Shown here: piece by piece, positions 38,101-45,178 of the stretch
How the letters are laid out: each line of letters begins with the position of its first letter
How positions within the stretch are numbered: position 1 is the first letter of the stretch
Source of the DNA: Longimicrobiales bacterium
GTDB taxonomy: Bacteria; Gemmatimonadota; Gemmatimonadetes; Longimicrobiales; Gaopeijiaceae
Assembly (NCBI GenBank): GCA_951828585.1
Contig: OX639991.1
Span: 2,450,576 to 2,514,575, forward strand
DNA length: 64,000 nt
Direction: 5' to 3'
The notes under the pieces: generated by a model
Told to the model about the DNA's origin: nothing
Seen by the model: the letters and a program-made list of their open reading frames with translations, nothing else
Databases searched by the model: none
Position numbers and translations under genes: made by a program

Positions 38101-38135
38101 CCGCGCGCGGGGCCGCCTCGGTCGTTTGGCGTCAT
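35106..38135 (-). CDS. Molybdopterin oxidoreductase catalytic subunit (SoeA/PsrA-like)
   Basis: 1009 residues from ATG 38135, overlapping the upstream stop (ATGA). The N-terminal [4Fe-4S] motif CFNCESACGLL...GRNCAKGPA is followed by the bis-MGD domains: ICSSGARAGYHLWMGMDRPSPDHENAQVI, SHLEAGHYFNPHA and GTYPNSWNKF. The C-terminal cofactor-binding barrel includes HPRDAARVGVETGDLVRVETE. There is no twin-arginine signal, so the enzyme should face the cytoplasm. A Tat-less catalytic subunit with an NrfD-type anchor is the arrangement of the sulfite dehydrogenase SoeABC; polysulfide or other oxyanion chemistry is also possible. The ORF extends far upstream in this frame, but only as codon mirror. 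Confidence 0.85.
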   Translation of the reverse strand: MTPNDRGGPARGGGPAAGRTRPNLDDLNRRVSAARAETEARGETFYPGASRVHLAAFPPKERWSDWVELDSKAWPERVERRYMLVPTTCFNCESACGLLAYVDRDTLEVRKFEGNPEHPGSRGRNCAKGPATVTQLTDPDRILTPLKRAGERGEGKWEPVGWDEALDDIAGRIRAAIDEDRHDEVMYHVGRPGEDGFTERTLAAWGIDGHNSHTNICSSGARAGYHLWMGMDRPSPDHENAQVILLVSSHLEAGHYFNPHAQRVMEGKKRGAKLIVFDTRLSNTATHADHWLSTYPGSEAAVMLAIANHLITSGRYNKAFVKRWWNWREYLEENHPGEPVIFEAFERALGDLYAEYTFDFAAAESGVSAETLAEVAKVVAGAGTRLSTHNWRSAAAGNLGGWQVARALFMLNALLGAIAVPGGTYPNSWNKFVPRPIRMPPRHPKHWNDLTWPADYPLSLMEMSFLLPHLVREQDRRLDVYFTRVYNPVWTNPDGFSWIEMLTDPGRIGLHVALTPTWNETAFFADYVLPMGHSSERHDLTSYEQYDGLWVGFRQPVLRAARERLGEEIASTRDVTPGEVWEENEFWIELTWRIDPDGSLGIREFFESRERPGEKMTVDEYYGWIFENSVPGLPEKAAREGLTPLQYMRRYGAFEIDATIGAVYEEPVPDGELDDVHVDADGRAFTRAGAPPALNVVPLPPLDGDGEGRRRVGVEVDGAVRKGFPTPSGRLEFWSRTLAEWGWPELAVPGYVRSHVHRSKLDGDQMCLISTFRLPVQIHTRSANAKWLNEIAHTNPLWLHPRDAARVGVETGDLVRVETEIGHFVVKAWVIEGIHPGVVACSHHMGRWKTGDGPRQSMATVALNREGSGWGMERKRGTGPFRSNDPDTSRIWWTDVGVHQNMTFPVQPDPVSGAHCWHQAVRVRKAAAGDGYGDIVVDTAKSRRTFRRWLKLTRSAARHSPDGTRRPHWLLRPVRPERAAFRLPDEAGNGGQAAVDGEGRSGRGPQSDP

Positions 38136-39661
38136 GCCAGCGGCACCGATTGCCCCGCCTGCACGTATCCATGCTCGTAGGCGAGCAGGGCGACGAGTCC
38201 CAGAGGAACGACGGTCCATCCGAGCCAGGGGGCGGCCGCACCGGTAAGCGCCCCGAGCACGCCCAGGAGGAACCAGCGGCGGAAGCGGCCGTGGGTCATC
38301 TCGCGTTCGGCGAGGCGGGCGTGGGCGGTGGGGGGAGGCATGAAGACTTCGCCGGCGATCATGACGGCGTGGGCCGCGCTGGAGATTGCGAAGGCCAGCA
38401 GCGCCGCTTCGGTGACGGCTGTGGGCGCCCCGAGCGCGAGGGCGGCGAGGGTGGTCGCACCCGCTCCCGCAACGCCGGCCTGGACCAGGAAGTGCACCGG
38501 CAGCAGCGGGTTCTGCCACATGTCGCGCGCCTTGGCCTGCCCGAAGAGAAAGGCGGTGTAGACGGCGGTGAGGGCCGCGAGGGCGGCACCGGTCCAGCCG
38601 AGCCAGAGGGGTGGGGAGGTGGCGGTGAGGGTAAGCGTGAAGTGGGCAGCCAGCACCGCCCCGTAGCCGCCGATGATGAAGCCTCCCCGCACCAGCCAAC
38701 TTCGCCACTGTGGGCGGCGAAAGATGAGGTGGAAGCGTTCGGGGTGTTCCAGGTCCCAGATCAGGATGGCGCCGGTCAGGGCCAGGAAGACACCGGCCAA
38801 GATCGGCGCGGCCCACGTCCAGAGGGGACTGGCAGCACCGATCGCTCCGGTCAGGAGGAGGAGGAGGGGAATCAGGTACGCCCCCGCCGCGATGGACTTG
38901 GTCCAGGTGTAGAGCGAGACACGGAAGTCCCAGGGAGCCGTGTGGGGGATGTCGTAGCTGAGCACCGCCGCCGCCGAGGAGTTCCACGGACCCGGATGTC
39001 CCGCCGGCACCCCGTGGTCCACCTCACCCTGCTCGCTCCACATGAAAAGGCCGCCGCCCGGTCGCTGCGCGGCCAGCGGGTCGAGCGTCACCTGGTCGGC
39101 GCCCTTGTAGTACAGCTTGGGCCTCGTCTCCTTCTCCGGCCGCCGCACCGCCACCGGGTCCCGGTTGATGATCCCGGCCACCTTCGAGGACGGGTCGTTC
39201 ATGTCACCCACCAGGAGCGCCTCGGTGGGACACACCACCACGCACGCCGGCTCCAGCCCGATGTCGATCCGGTGGGCGCAGAAGTTGCACTTCTCGGCCG
39301 AGTGGTCGTCGGGGTTGATGAAGATCGCGTCGTACGGGCATGCGGCGATGCACGCCTTGCACCCGATACAGGCGCTCTTGTCGAAATCCACGATCCCGTC
39401 GGCACGCTGGAACATGGCCGAGGTGGGGCACGCCTCCACGCAGGGCGCATCGGCGCACTGGTTACAGCGCGTCACCTGGAAGGAGCGGCGGGCCTCGGGG
39501 AAGATTCCGGTGTCGACGTACTTCACGTAGGTGCGCGTCACCGAGAGGGGGACTTCGTTTTCGGATTTGCAGGCCGTGGTGCATGCGTGGCAGCCGATGC
39601 ACCGGGTCTGGTCGACCACCTTGGCCCATGCGGGGCGACGCGCGCCGTTCACCGGTTCCAT
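38132..39661 (-). CDS. Fused ferredoxin-type FeS subunit and NrfD-type membrane anchor (SoeB-SoeC-like)
   Basis: 509 residues from ATG 39661. Part one (about 10-200) has four cluster motifs, CIGCHACTTACKSEN, CNQCADAPCVEACP, CIGCKACIAACP and CNFCAHRIDIG...CVVVCP, as in PsrB/DmsB electron-transfer subunits. Part two (about 260-505) has about eight transmembrane helices of NrfD/PsrC type, expected to exchange electrons with quinone. The two are separate proteins in most relatives; here they form one chain. No start has a good ribosome site; 39661 begins directly before the conserved region, and open frame extends to 39763. It is the first gene of the operon. Confidence 0.85.
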   Translation of the reverse strand: MEPVNGARRPAWAKVVDQTRCIGCHACTTACKSENEVPLSVTRTYVKYVDTGIFPEARRSFQVTRCNQCADAPCVEACPTSAMFQRADGIVDFDKSACIGCKACIAACPYDAIFINPDDHSAEKCNFCAHRIDIGLEPACVVVCPTEALLVGDMNDPSSKVAGIINRDPVAVRRPEKETRPKLYYKGADQVTLDPLAAQRPGGGLFMWSEQGEVDHGVPAGHPGPWNSSAAAVLSYDIPHTAPWDFRVSLYTWTKSIAAGAYLIPLLLLLTGAIGAASPLWTWAAPILAGVFLALTGAILIWDLEHPERFHLIFRRPQWRSWLVRGGFIIGGYGAVLAAHFTLTLTATSPPLWLGWTGAALAALTAVYTAFLFGQAKARDMWQNPLLPVHFLVQAGVAGAGATTLAALALGAPTAVTEAALLAFAISSAAHAVMIAGEVFMPPPTAHARLAEREMTHGRFRRWFLLGVLGALTGAAAPWLGWTVVPLGLVALLAYEHGYVQAGQSVPLA

Positions 39662-39934
39662 GTTTTGACAATAGACAGATGGGCGCTTCCCGAACAGGCA
39701 CCCGCGCCCGTGGGCGGCGGAATCGATACTTTCGGTCATCATGTTCCCGAGTCGACCAGGCAAGGCGCCAAACGCGTACCCGGCGGGATGGGTCCGGCCA
39801 ACCCGCCGCGACGCCGTTCACGGGCGCTACGGCGCGCACCTGCCGATCACCGGCGGCCGGACGACCGCGCGCGACGGGGCTCGCTTCGGCCGAACTGCCG
39901 ACGGACTGCCGGGGACCTTACGGGGTGCGGACCG

Positions 39935-40771
39935 GTGAGAGCCTGCCTCTTCGCCCGCGAACGCCTTGTGCTGACCGACGGGGCCGGCTGTCTGCCTTCC
40001 CTGGAGGAGGCGAAGACCTGGGGCCTGGGCGAGGTCGAGTGGTTTCCGATTGAGGCGCGTGGCCGACAGGGCATCCGGGGTGTTGCCGCGCTGGCGGGTG
40101 CGAAGTGGACCGCACCCCCCGGGGTGACGAGCCTGGGCCTGCGGAGCGTCCTGTCACTTCTCGCACCGTCCGAGGTCGGCCTGGCGCTGACCGCCGCCCA
40201 CCTGGTGCGCGGGCGTCGTACCTCCCGCTTCTGCGGCGTGTGCGGCACGGCCACCGTCTCCTCACCGCTCCACCAGGCCAGGTCCTGCCCCGAGTGCGGC
40301 CACTTCGTCTTCCCGAAAATCTCCCCCGCGGTGATCGTCCAGGTTACCCGGGGGAACGAGATCCTGCTGGGGCGCTCGCGGCGCCACCCCCAGGGCTCCT
40401 ACTCCGTGCTGGCGGGCTTCGTGGATCCGGGCGAGAGCCTGGAAGACACGGTACGGCGCGAAGTGGAGGAGGAGTCGGGCGTCCGCGTGAGCGGCATCCG
40501 CTACTTCGGCAGCCAGCCCTGGCCCTTCCCCGATTCCCTCATGGTGGGATTCACGGCCATCTGCGACGGCGACGGCACCCTCCACAACCACGACGACGAA
40601 CTCGAGGACGTGGGTTGGTTCAGCGCGGACGCCTTGCCTCCGGTCCCCCCGCGATACAGCATCGCGCGTGCGCTGATCGACGACTTCGCGCGACGCCGTG
40701 GCGTGGACCCCGCTACCATCCCAACTTGGCGGAGGCCGCCGTCCACCCGTCCCAACCTGGAGAACCAATGA
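39935..40771 (+). CDS. nudC: NAD(+)/NADH diphosphatase (NudC), also decaps NAD-RNA in known members
   Basis: 278 residues from GTG 39935. An N-terminal NudC-like domain precedes a four-cysteine zinc ribbon (Cys100, 103, 118, 121: CGVCG and CPECG). The complete Nudix box is at 161-183 (GFVDPGESLEDTVRREVEEESGV), and SQPWPFP (193-199) is the NADH-pyrophosphatase signature. The much longer open frame upstream is an antisense mirror of the molybdoenzyme genes; the length with this start fits the family. The divergent gap 39662-39934 must hold promoters for both directions, but none is clear by eye. Confidence 0.9.
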   Translation: MRACLFARERLVLTDGAGCLPSLEEAKTWGLGEVEWFPIEARGRQGIRGVAALAGAKWTAPPGVTSLGLRSVLSLLAPSEVGLALTAAHLVRGRRTSRFCGVCGTATVSSPLHQARSCPECGHFVFPKISPAVIVQVTRGNEILLGRSRRHPQGSYSVLAGFVDPGESLEDTVRREVEEESGVRVSGIRYFGSQPWPFPDSLMVGFTAICDGDGTLHNHDDELEDVGWFSADALPPVPPRYSIARALIDDFARRRGVDPATIPTWRRPPSTRPNLENQ

Positions 40772-41145
40772 CCAGCCGACACCTCACCACCATCCTGGCC
40801 GCGACCACCCTGGCTGCCTGCGCCTCCGGCCCGTCGGGGCCGCCACCCTACGACCCGGCGGGCACCTTTGAGTTCACCGCCGTGGTCGAAGGGCAGAGCA
40901 TCACGGGGACCATGACCATCGAAGCGGACGCGGAAGGATACACCGGAATCCTCCGGGCCGCGTCAGTCCCCATGCCACCCGCTCCCATCAGCGCGGTCGA
41001 GGTCGTCGATCAGACCGTCACCATCCATGCGGACGGCCCCGAAGGCCCCCTCATCATCGCGCTCACCGTCACGGAAACCGGCCTGGAGGGCACCTGGGCG
41101 ATGGGAGAGGGAACCGGCACCTTTTCGGCCACCCGGTCGAACTGA
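40768..41145 (+). CDS. Small putative lipoprotein
   Basis: 125 residues. The ATG overlaps the nudC stop (ATGA) and GGAG lies 7 nt upstream. The signal peptide ends in lipobox LAAC (Cys18). The mature protein is beta-rich (FEFTAVVEGQSITGTMTI, VTETGLEGTWAMGEGTGTF), resembling small lipocalin-like or substrate-derived beta-barrel proteins of unknown role. After the stop, CTGAGCC and GGCTCAG (about 41144-41170) could form a hairpin terminator. Confidence 0.7.
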   Translation: MTSRHLTTILAATTLAACASGPSGPPPYDPAGTFEFTAVVEGQSITGTMTIEADAEGYTGILRAASVPMPPAPISAVEVVDQTVTIHADGPEGPLIIALTVTETGLEGTWAMGEGTGTFSATRSN

Positions 41146-41183
41146 GCCCGGTTGGGGGGATCAGGCTCAGCGGTCCGTGGAAT

Positions 41184-41230
41184 CTGGCCAGCTTATTCGG
41201 CTAGCCAGAAAAGCTGGCCAGCTTTTCGGC
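41184..41230. repeat. Direct repeat downstream of the small lipoprotein
   Basis: CTGGCCAGCTTATTCGGC (41184-41201) and CTGGCCAGCTTTTCGGC (41214-41230) are near-identical and offset by 30 bp. The second overlaps a 12-bp palindrome AGCTGGCCAGCT. No gene is present; role unknown. Confidence 0.4.
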
Positions 41231-41249
41231 GAAATCGGTCGGCCTGCGA

Positions 41250-41455
41250 CTACGAAAGGAATCTCATAACGCATAGCGCCACGGCGCGCGCGCCTTCCAC
41301 CAGCTCGTCCACCCCGATCGACTCGTTCTCGCGGTGAGCCTCGGCCACATCGCCCGGCCCGAAGAGAATCCCCGGCGTCCCCCCCGCATTGACCAGGTGG
41401 CGCAGGTCCGAACCGTACGGCACGTCAACGATCTCGTCGCCGCCCACCTCCGAAG
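41250..41455 (-). pseudogene. M20-family peptidase, C-terminal stump
   Basis: About 65 codons matching the end of M20 (ArgE/DapE-like) metallopeptidases: VPYGSDLRHLVNAGGTPGILFGPGDVAEAHRENESIGVDELVEGARAVALCVMRFL, in two pieces GDVAEAHRENE and SIGVDELVEG being most diagnostic. The upstream nine tenths of the gene is gone; homology ends exactly where the 179-bp repeat begins, so the repeat or its parent element removed the 5' part. Confidence 0.72.
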
Positions 41456-41628
41456 GACGCTGCGGGGCAACAGGAATCGCAGCCTTCGCAGTCGTCCGTT
41501 ACAAGTCTTCCGGCACAACCTCGGCGGGCGGTATTCGAACCTGTCCGTTTCCCGTCTCTGACCAGCAAGCCCGCGTGGCGTTACACATGCCTCAGTCGCC
41601 GCGAATCGGCAATTATTCGAGGTCCCCA
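41450..41628 (-). repeat. 179-bp dispersed repeat, copy 2
   Basis: Inverted counterpart of 12778-12956, with the same length and the same ends when read on this strand (TGGGGACCTCG ... CGTCCTTCGG). It abuts the M20 peptidase stump. The unit behaves like a small non-autonomous or remnant mobile sequence, but no terminal repeats or duplications are evident. Confidence 0.75.
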
Positions 41629-42022
41629 ATAGTAGTGGGTAGAGGTCCATGGTCCTTCTCGCTCTCCGAGGTCGCCGCCGTCCAGGTCCCGATCCCGGGG
41701 GCAGGAGAGTGATGTTCTGTGACTGCAATCATTTGTGTGGACATGCCTGCCTGCCAATCCGCTCTCTGGGTGCCTGACGAGATCCTGTTAGGCCGGGAGC
41801 CGGAAATGGTTCCCGCGTTCCAGTCGCCCAGGATATTGAGCTGTGGGATCCGTAAGGTCACCGTGCACTCCTGCTCATGCGGCCACGCTACGGCGGTTTC
41901 CGGCGCGCCATGCCAGGGTGCGTTCGTGGAGGCAAACGGCATCCACCCGGCTGCGCGAGCGTCCCCCGGACGATTCGTGCCGGCCATTCCACCGGATTCA
42001 CCCACGCGCCCAACTCCCCACC
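41629..42022. other. Gene-poor stretch between repeat and PadR operators
   Basis: About 390 bp, less GC-rich than the surroundings. An open frame on the minus strand (MPFASTNAPWHGAPETAVAWP..., ending at 41613 inside the repeat) has a protein-like composition but no recognised family and its end is set by the repeat, so it may be a truncated remnant. Nothing else can be supported. Confidence 0.3.
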
Positions 42023-42064
42023 GTTTCAATTTTGAAACTTTCGCGATATATTGACGATATATCG
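42023..42064. promoter_or_regulatory. Two adjacent palindromes upstream of padR
   Basis: GTTTCAA/TTGAAAC around TT (42023-42038) is a perfect 16-bp palindrome. CGATATAT/ATATATCG around TGACG (42044-42064) is a second one with perfect 8-bp arms. They lie 97-138 bp before the padR start. PadR regulators generally bind AT-rich palindromes in their own promoters, so the second is a good candidate for autoregulation and the first may belong to another factor. Confidence 0.5.
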
Positions 42065-42160
42065 AATAACAACGTGTGATCGGCCTCGGGGAAACCGTCG
42101 CTTCGCTACGGTCCGCCCCACCCCGACTCCACATGCAGCCACCAAAGGAGGACCCATCCC

Positions 42161-42823
42161 ATGCGATTCGACGATTTTCTGGACCTCGACGCCTTCCCCT
42201 GGCCCTTCGGCACGGGCACGCCCCCCTGGCAGCGCCGCCAGGGACAGCGACGGACGCGCTGGAAGTGGTTCGAGCGCGGCGACCTCAAGTTCGCCATCCT
42301 CGGCCTCATCGAACAGAAGCCCATGCACGGCTACGAGGTCATGCAGGAGCTGGAAGAACAGTCCGCCGGATGCTACCGGGCCAGCCCCGGATCCGTCTAC
42401 CCGACCCTGCAGCTCCTCGAAGACCAGGGCCTGTTGGCGGCCCGCGACCACGGCGGCAAGAAGATCTATTCGATCACCGACGCCGGCACCGAGTACCTGG
42501 ACGAGAACCGGGACCATGTCAACAGCATCTTCGAGCGCGTCTCGCGGTTCAGCGACCGTCTCTTCGGACGCGACATGGCCGACCTGTCGCGGAGATTCTC
42601 TCATCTCGCCCGGAGCACCTTTCAGAGCGCACTGGGCTGGATCGAGGACGAGCAGCTGTTCAAGGACATGAAAGACGTCCTGGACCGGGCGGTGAAGGAC
42701 ATGGACACCGCATGGGACGAGGCCCGTGAGCGCTGGCGCGCCGCGAAGGCGGAGCGACGAAGCGCCACGCGGGACAGCGCCCCGGCGGAGGAACCGGAGC
42801 CGGCCAAAGCCAAGGAGGAATAG
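42161..42823 (+). CDS. PadR family transcriptional regulator
   Basis: 220 residues. A strong AAAGGAGG site precedes the ATG. The PadR winged helix lies at about 40-115 (LKFAILGLIEQKPMHGYEVMQEL, SVYPTLQLLEDQGLL and a wing near KKIYSITDAG). The C-terminal part is a long helical dimerisation region, then a charged Ala/Glu/Lys tail. The N-terminal 35 residues rich in Pro/Trp/Gly extend beyond the usual domain. Neighbouring genes do not reveal the target; self-regulation is suggested by the palindromes upstream. Confidence 0.9.
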   Translation: MRFDDFLDLDAFPWPFGTGTPPWQRRQGQRRTRWKWFERGDLKFAILGLIEQKPMHGYEVMQELEEQSAGCYRASPGSVYPTLQLLEDQGLLAARDHGGKKIYSITDAGTEYLDENRDHVNSIFERVSRFSDRLFGRDMADLSRRFSHLARSTFQSALGWIEDEQLFKDMKDVLDRAVKDMDTAWDEARERWRAAKAERRSATRDSAPAEEPEPAKAKEE

Positions 42824-42862
42824 GAGCCTCGGAGAAGGCCCCGCCATCGGCTCCACAATCGG

Positions 42863-43753
42863 TCAGCGGGCCAGGTCCCCCGCTTCCCGTCCCTCCCGCC
42901 ACAGATGCCGCAAGTACCGTTCGGGCGCCTGCATGAACGCCCTGACGAGCTGAACTCCCTCAAGGGCGTCGTACGCCACCTCCCGGAGCGGCGACTCGTC
43001 GAAGTTGTAGATCGTCGCGCCGGGCACGGCCATCAGCACGGGCGAATGGGTCGCGATGATGAATTGACCCCCCTGCGCAACCATTTCCCTCATCATCGCG
43101 ATGAACCCCAGCTGGCTCTGTGCCGACAGGGCCGCCTCCGGCTCGTCCAGGAGGTACAGGCCGTCCGGCACGAAACGGGCCCGAAAGAGGCGCAGAAAGC
43201 TCTCCCCGTGCGAATTCGCATCGAGATCGCGGCCGTAGCTGGCCTCCATCGCCCCCAGCGACGCGGCGGCGGGCCCCATGGCGAGCCGCTTCGCCAGTTC
43301 GGACCGCCCTTCGTATTCCCGCTCCACCTGCTCGATCCGCGCTTCCATTTCCGCCCTCTCCCTCTGCAGCCGTTGCACGAAGCCGAAGAAGTCCTCCGCC
43401 CGCAGGAAGAACCCCCGGTGCGCCCGTTTTCGCCACACTGCCCTCAGCAACCCGGCCAGCCTCCGCTGATTGACCAGCGAGTCGTCCGTTGAGGCGTCGG
43501 CCCTGCCCACCGCCGGAAGGTCCGTCGCGATCGCGAGGGCTTCCAGCAGCGTCGACTTGCCGGAGCCGTTCTCGCCGGCGAAGAAGGTGACCGGACCCGG
43601 CAGTCCGATCTCGTGGAGACCCTGCAGCGCCGGGATGTTGAAGGGGAAGCGGTCGCGGTCGCGGTCGGGGGGTGTGCCGAAGCGTACGGAAGAGAGTCGC
43701 GGGTGCCGCATGTGGGACTCGGGATCCCAGGCGTCAGCGGGCATTTCGTCCAT
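42863..43753 (-). CDS. AAA/ABC-type ATPase (COG3910-like)
   Basis: 296 residues. Walker A GENGSGKST (60-68), a central coiled-coil-like helical insert (LQRERAEMEARIEQVEREYEG), Walker B LYLLDEPEAALS and an H-loop ATHSP. This order fits the small SMC/RecF-like ATPases of COG3910, which often act alone and lack a known substrate. It converges with padR (40 bp gap) and its start lies 17 bp before the reversed end of the propeller gene region. No nuclease or toxin partner is adjacent. Confidence 0.82.
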   Translation of the reverse strand: MDEMPADAWDPESHMRHPRLSSVRFGTPPDRDRDRFPFNIPALQGLHEIGLPGPVTFFAGENGSGKSTLLEALAIATDLPAVGRADASTDDSLVNQRRLAGLLRAVWRKRAHRGFFLRAEDFFGFVQRLQRERAEMEARIEQVEREYEGRSELAKRLAMGPAAASLGAMEASYGRDLDANSHGESFLRLFRARFVPDGLYLLDEPEAALSAQSQLGFIAMMREMVAQGGQFIIATHSPVLMAVPGATIYNFDESPLREVAYDALEGVQLVRAFMQAPERYLRHLWREGREAGDLAR

Positions 43754-43769
43754 AGCCTTTCAGCTGGTG

Positions 43770-44936
43770 TCAGGGGTCCCGGCGGTCCCGGCCGGCCCCC
43801 GGGAAGACCGGTTGTGCCGTGAGACTGTCGAAGTCCAGGTTGTAGAGTTGAATCCGCGTTCCGTCCAGTTCATACCACGCCGCCAGCGCGGCCGTCCCGC
43901 TCACGAAGATCGCGGCGGCCCGCGGGACCGGAAGAACAAGCTGTCCGCCATCGCGGCTCCGCGTGAGTAGTCGCACGCCAACCCATTCCTCGGGGTCTAT
44001 CGGCGACAGATAGACCAGCGCTTCGTCCCCGGCGGCGCGAAACGCTAAAAAGGGCGGGAAGTGCTCGGGGCGATGCACTCGGATCCCCGCGTTGTGGTTG
44101 CTCATCTCCATGTATTCGTCGGCGAACTCCTTCGGCACGGGCACCCGGTTGATCCAGTCGTGACAGATCCGTTGCAGCAGCTCGCCCTCGAAGTCGAACA
44201 GGCCGAGGCAATCCTCGCCCGTGTGACCGAAGACGAAGCCGCGCGCGTGGGCGGCAATCCTCGCGTATCCCCGATCCCACCGGAACTCGGTCACGTCCGC
44301 CGTGTCGGTGACCAGGGTACGGGCCGTGCCCGTGTGGTCGTTGACCACGACCCTCGGTCTCGTCTCCACTCCGTAGCGCTGATAGCATCGCGCCACGAAG
44401 AGCAGGCCCGCGGGACTCGTCGCCATGTCCACGACCGCCGACACCGCACAGTGATCGTCACGCACCCGCCGGTCGTCCAGGGGCCTTCCGTCGAGCCGGT
44501 AGAGGTGGACCCCCCAGTCGTCCAGCACAACGACCGAGTCCCCGTGCACCACAATCCGGCCAGCGTTGGCCCGCAGTTCGCCGGGCCCCTCACCCCTCCC
44601 GGCAAAACTCCCCTGCCACGTTCCGTCCGTGCCGATGCGGTGGATCCGGTCGGCGCGGCCATCCAGCACGAACCAGACGCCATCGTGCAGGACGGCGTCC
44701 CCGACCAGCGCCACGTCCGAGTAGAGTCGCGCCCCCGCCGGAGCGACGGGTGGGTTGATAGCGGCGATCTCCCGGGTGACGGCGTCCGCCCCGGCCCTGG
44801 ACGGCGCATCCGGACCGGCGCAGGCAGCCACCCCCGCCAGGCTCAATGTCGGCAGGCCAACAACCGCCGCCACGCTCACACGTGGTGCCCGGCGGCGACG
44901 CCTCCGTGTCCGCCCCCGCGGCTGGTCCGCTCTCAT
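43770..44936 (-). CDS. Six-bladed beta-propeller lipoprotein
   Basis: 388 residues from ATG 44936 (AAAGGGGACC before it; the longer open frame to 45299 is a mirror of the S9 peptidase leader). A Tat/basic-rich N-terminus precedes a hydrophobic stretch ending VAAC, a likely lipid-attachment Cys. Blade-like repeats (DGVWFVLDGRADRIHRIG, GRGEGPGELRANAG, VVVLDDWGVHLYRLDG) are typical of the six-bladed propeller family. The two decayed propeller genes near 20 kb belong to the same type. The function is unknown. Confidence 0.78.
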   Translation of the reverse strand: MRADQPRGRTRRRRRRAPRVSVAAVVGLPTLSLAGVAACAGPDAPSRAGADAVTREIAAINPPVAPAGARLYSDVALVGDAVLHDGVWFVLDGRADRIHRIGTDGTWQGSFAGRGEGPGELRANAGRIVVHGDSVVVLDDWGVHLYRLDGRPLDDRRVRDDHCAVSAVVDMATSPAGLLFVARCYQRYGVETRPRVVVNDHTGTARTLVTDTADVTEFRWDRGYARIAAHARGFVFGHTGEDCLGLFDFEGELLQRICHDWINRVPVPKEFADEYMEMSNHNAGIRVHRPEHFPPFLAFRAAGDEALVYLSPIDPEEWVGVRLLTRSRDGGQLVLPVPRAAAIFVSGTAALAAWYELDGTRIQLYNLDFDSLTAQPVFPGAGRDRRDP

Positions 44937-45178
44937 GGTCCCCTTTCGCGTGGTGCCGGCGAACGAGCTACCGGGCGAACATGGGTCGCCGGCCTGACTC
45001 CCCCCATCGCGTGGGCGGAAAAAATCGGTCGCTGTTGCATGCCTGATATGGTGGGAGCATCGCGGCGCGTCCACAATCCGTGTCCGCCCGCAATCCGCCT
45101 TGTTGGCGCCGGTCCACCCGCCCATAATGGCAGCACGGGAAACTGTCCCGCACCGTCCGCTCCCCGAAGGAACCGACC

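Noticed and set aside
38075-39934. Extension of nudC by more than 600 codons
   Set aside because: The extra frame is antisense to the FeS/NrfD subunit gene and has mirror composition; GTG 39935 gives the family length.
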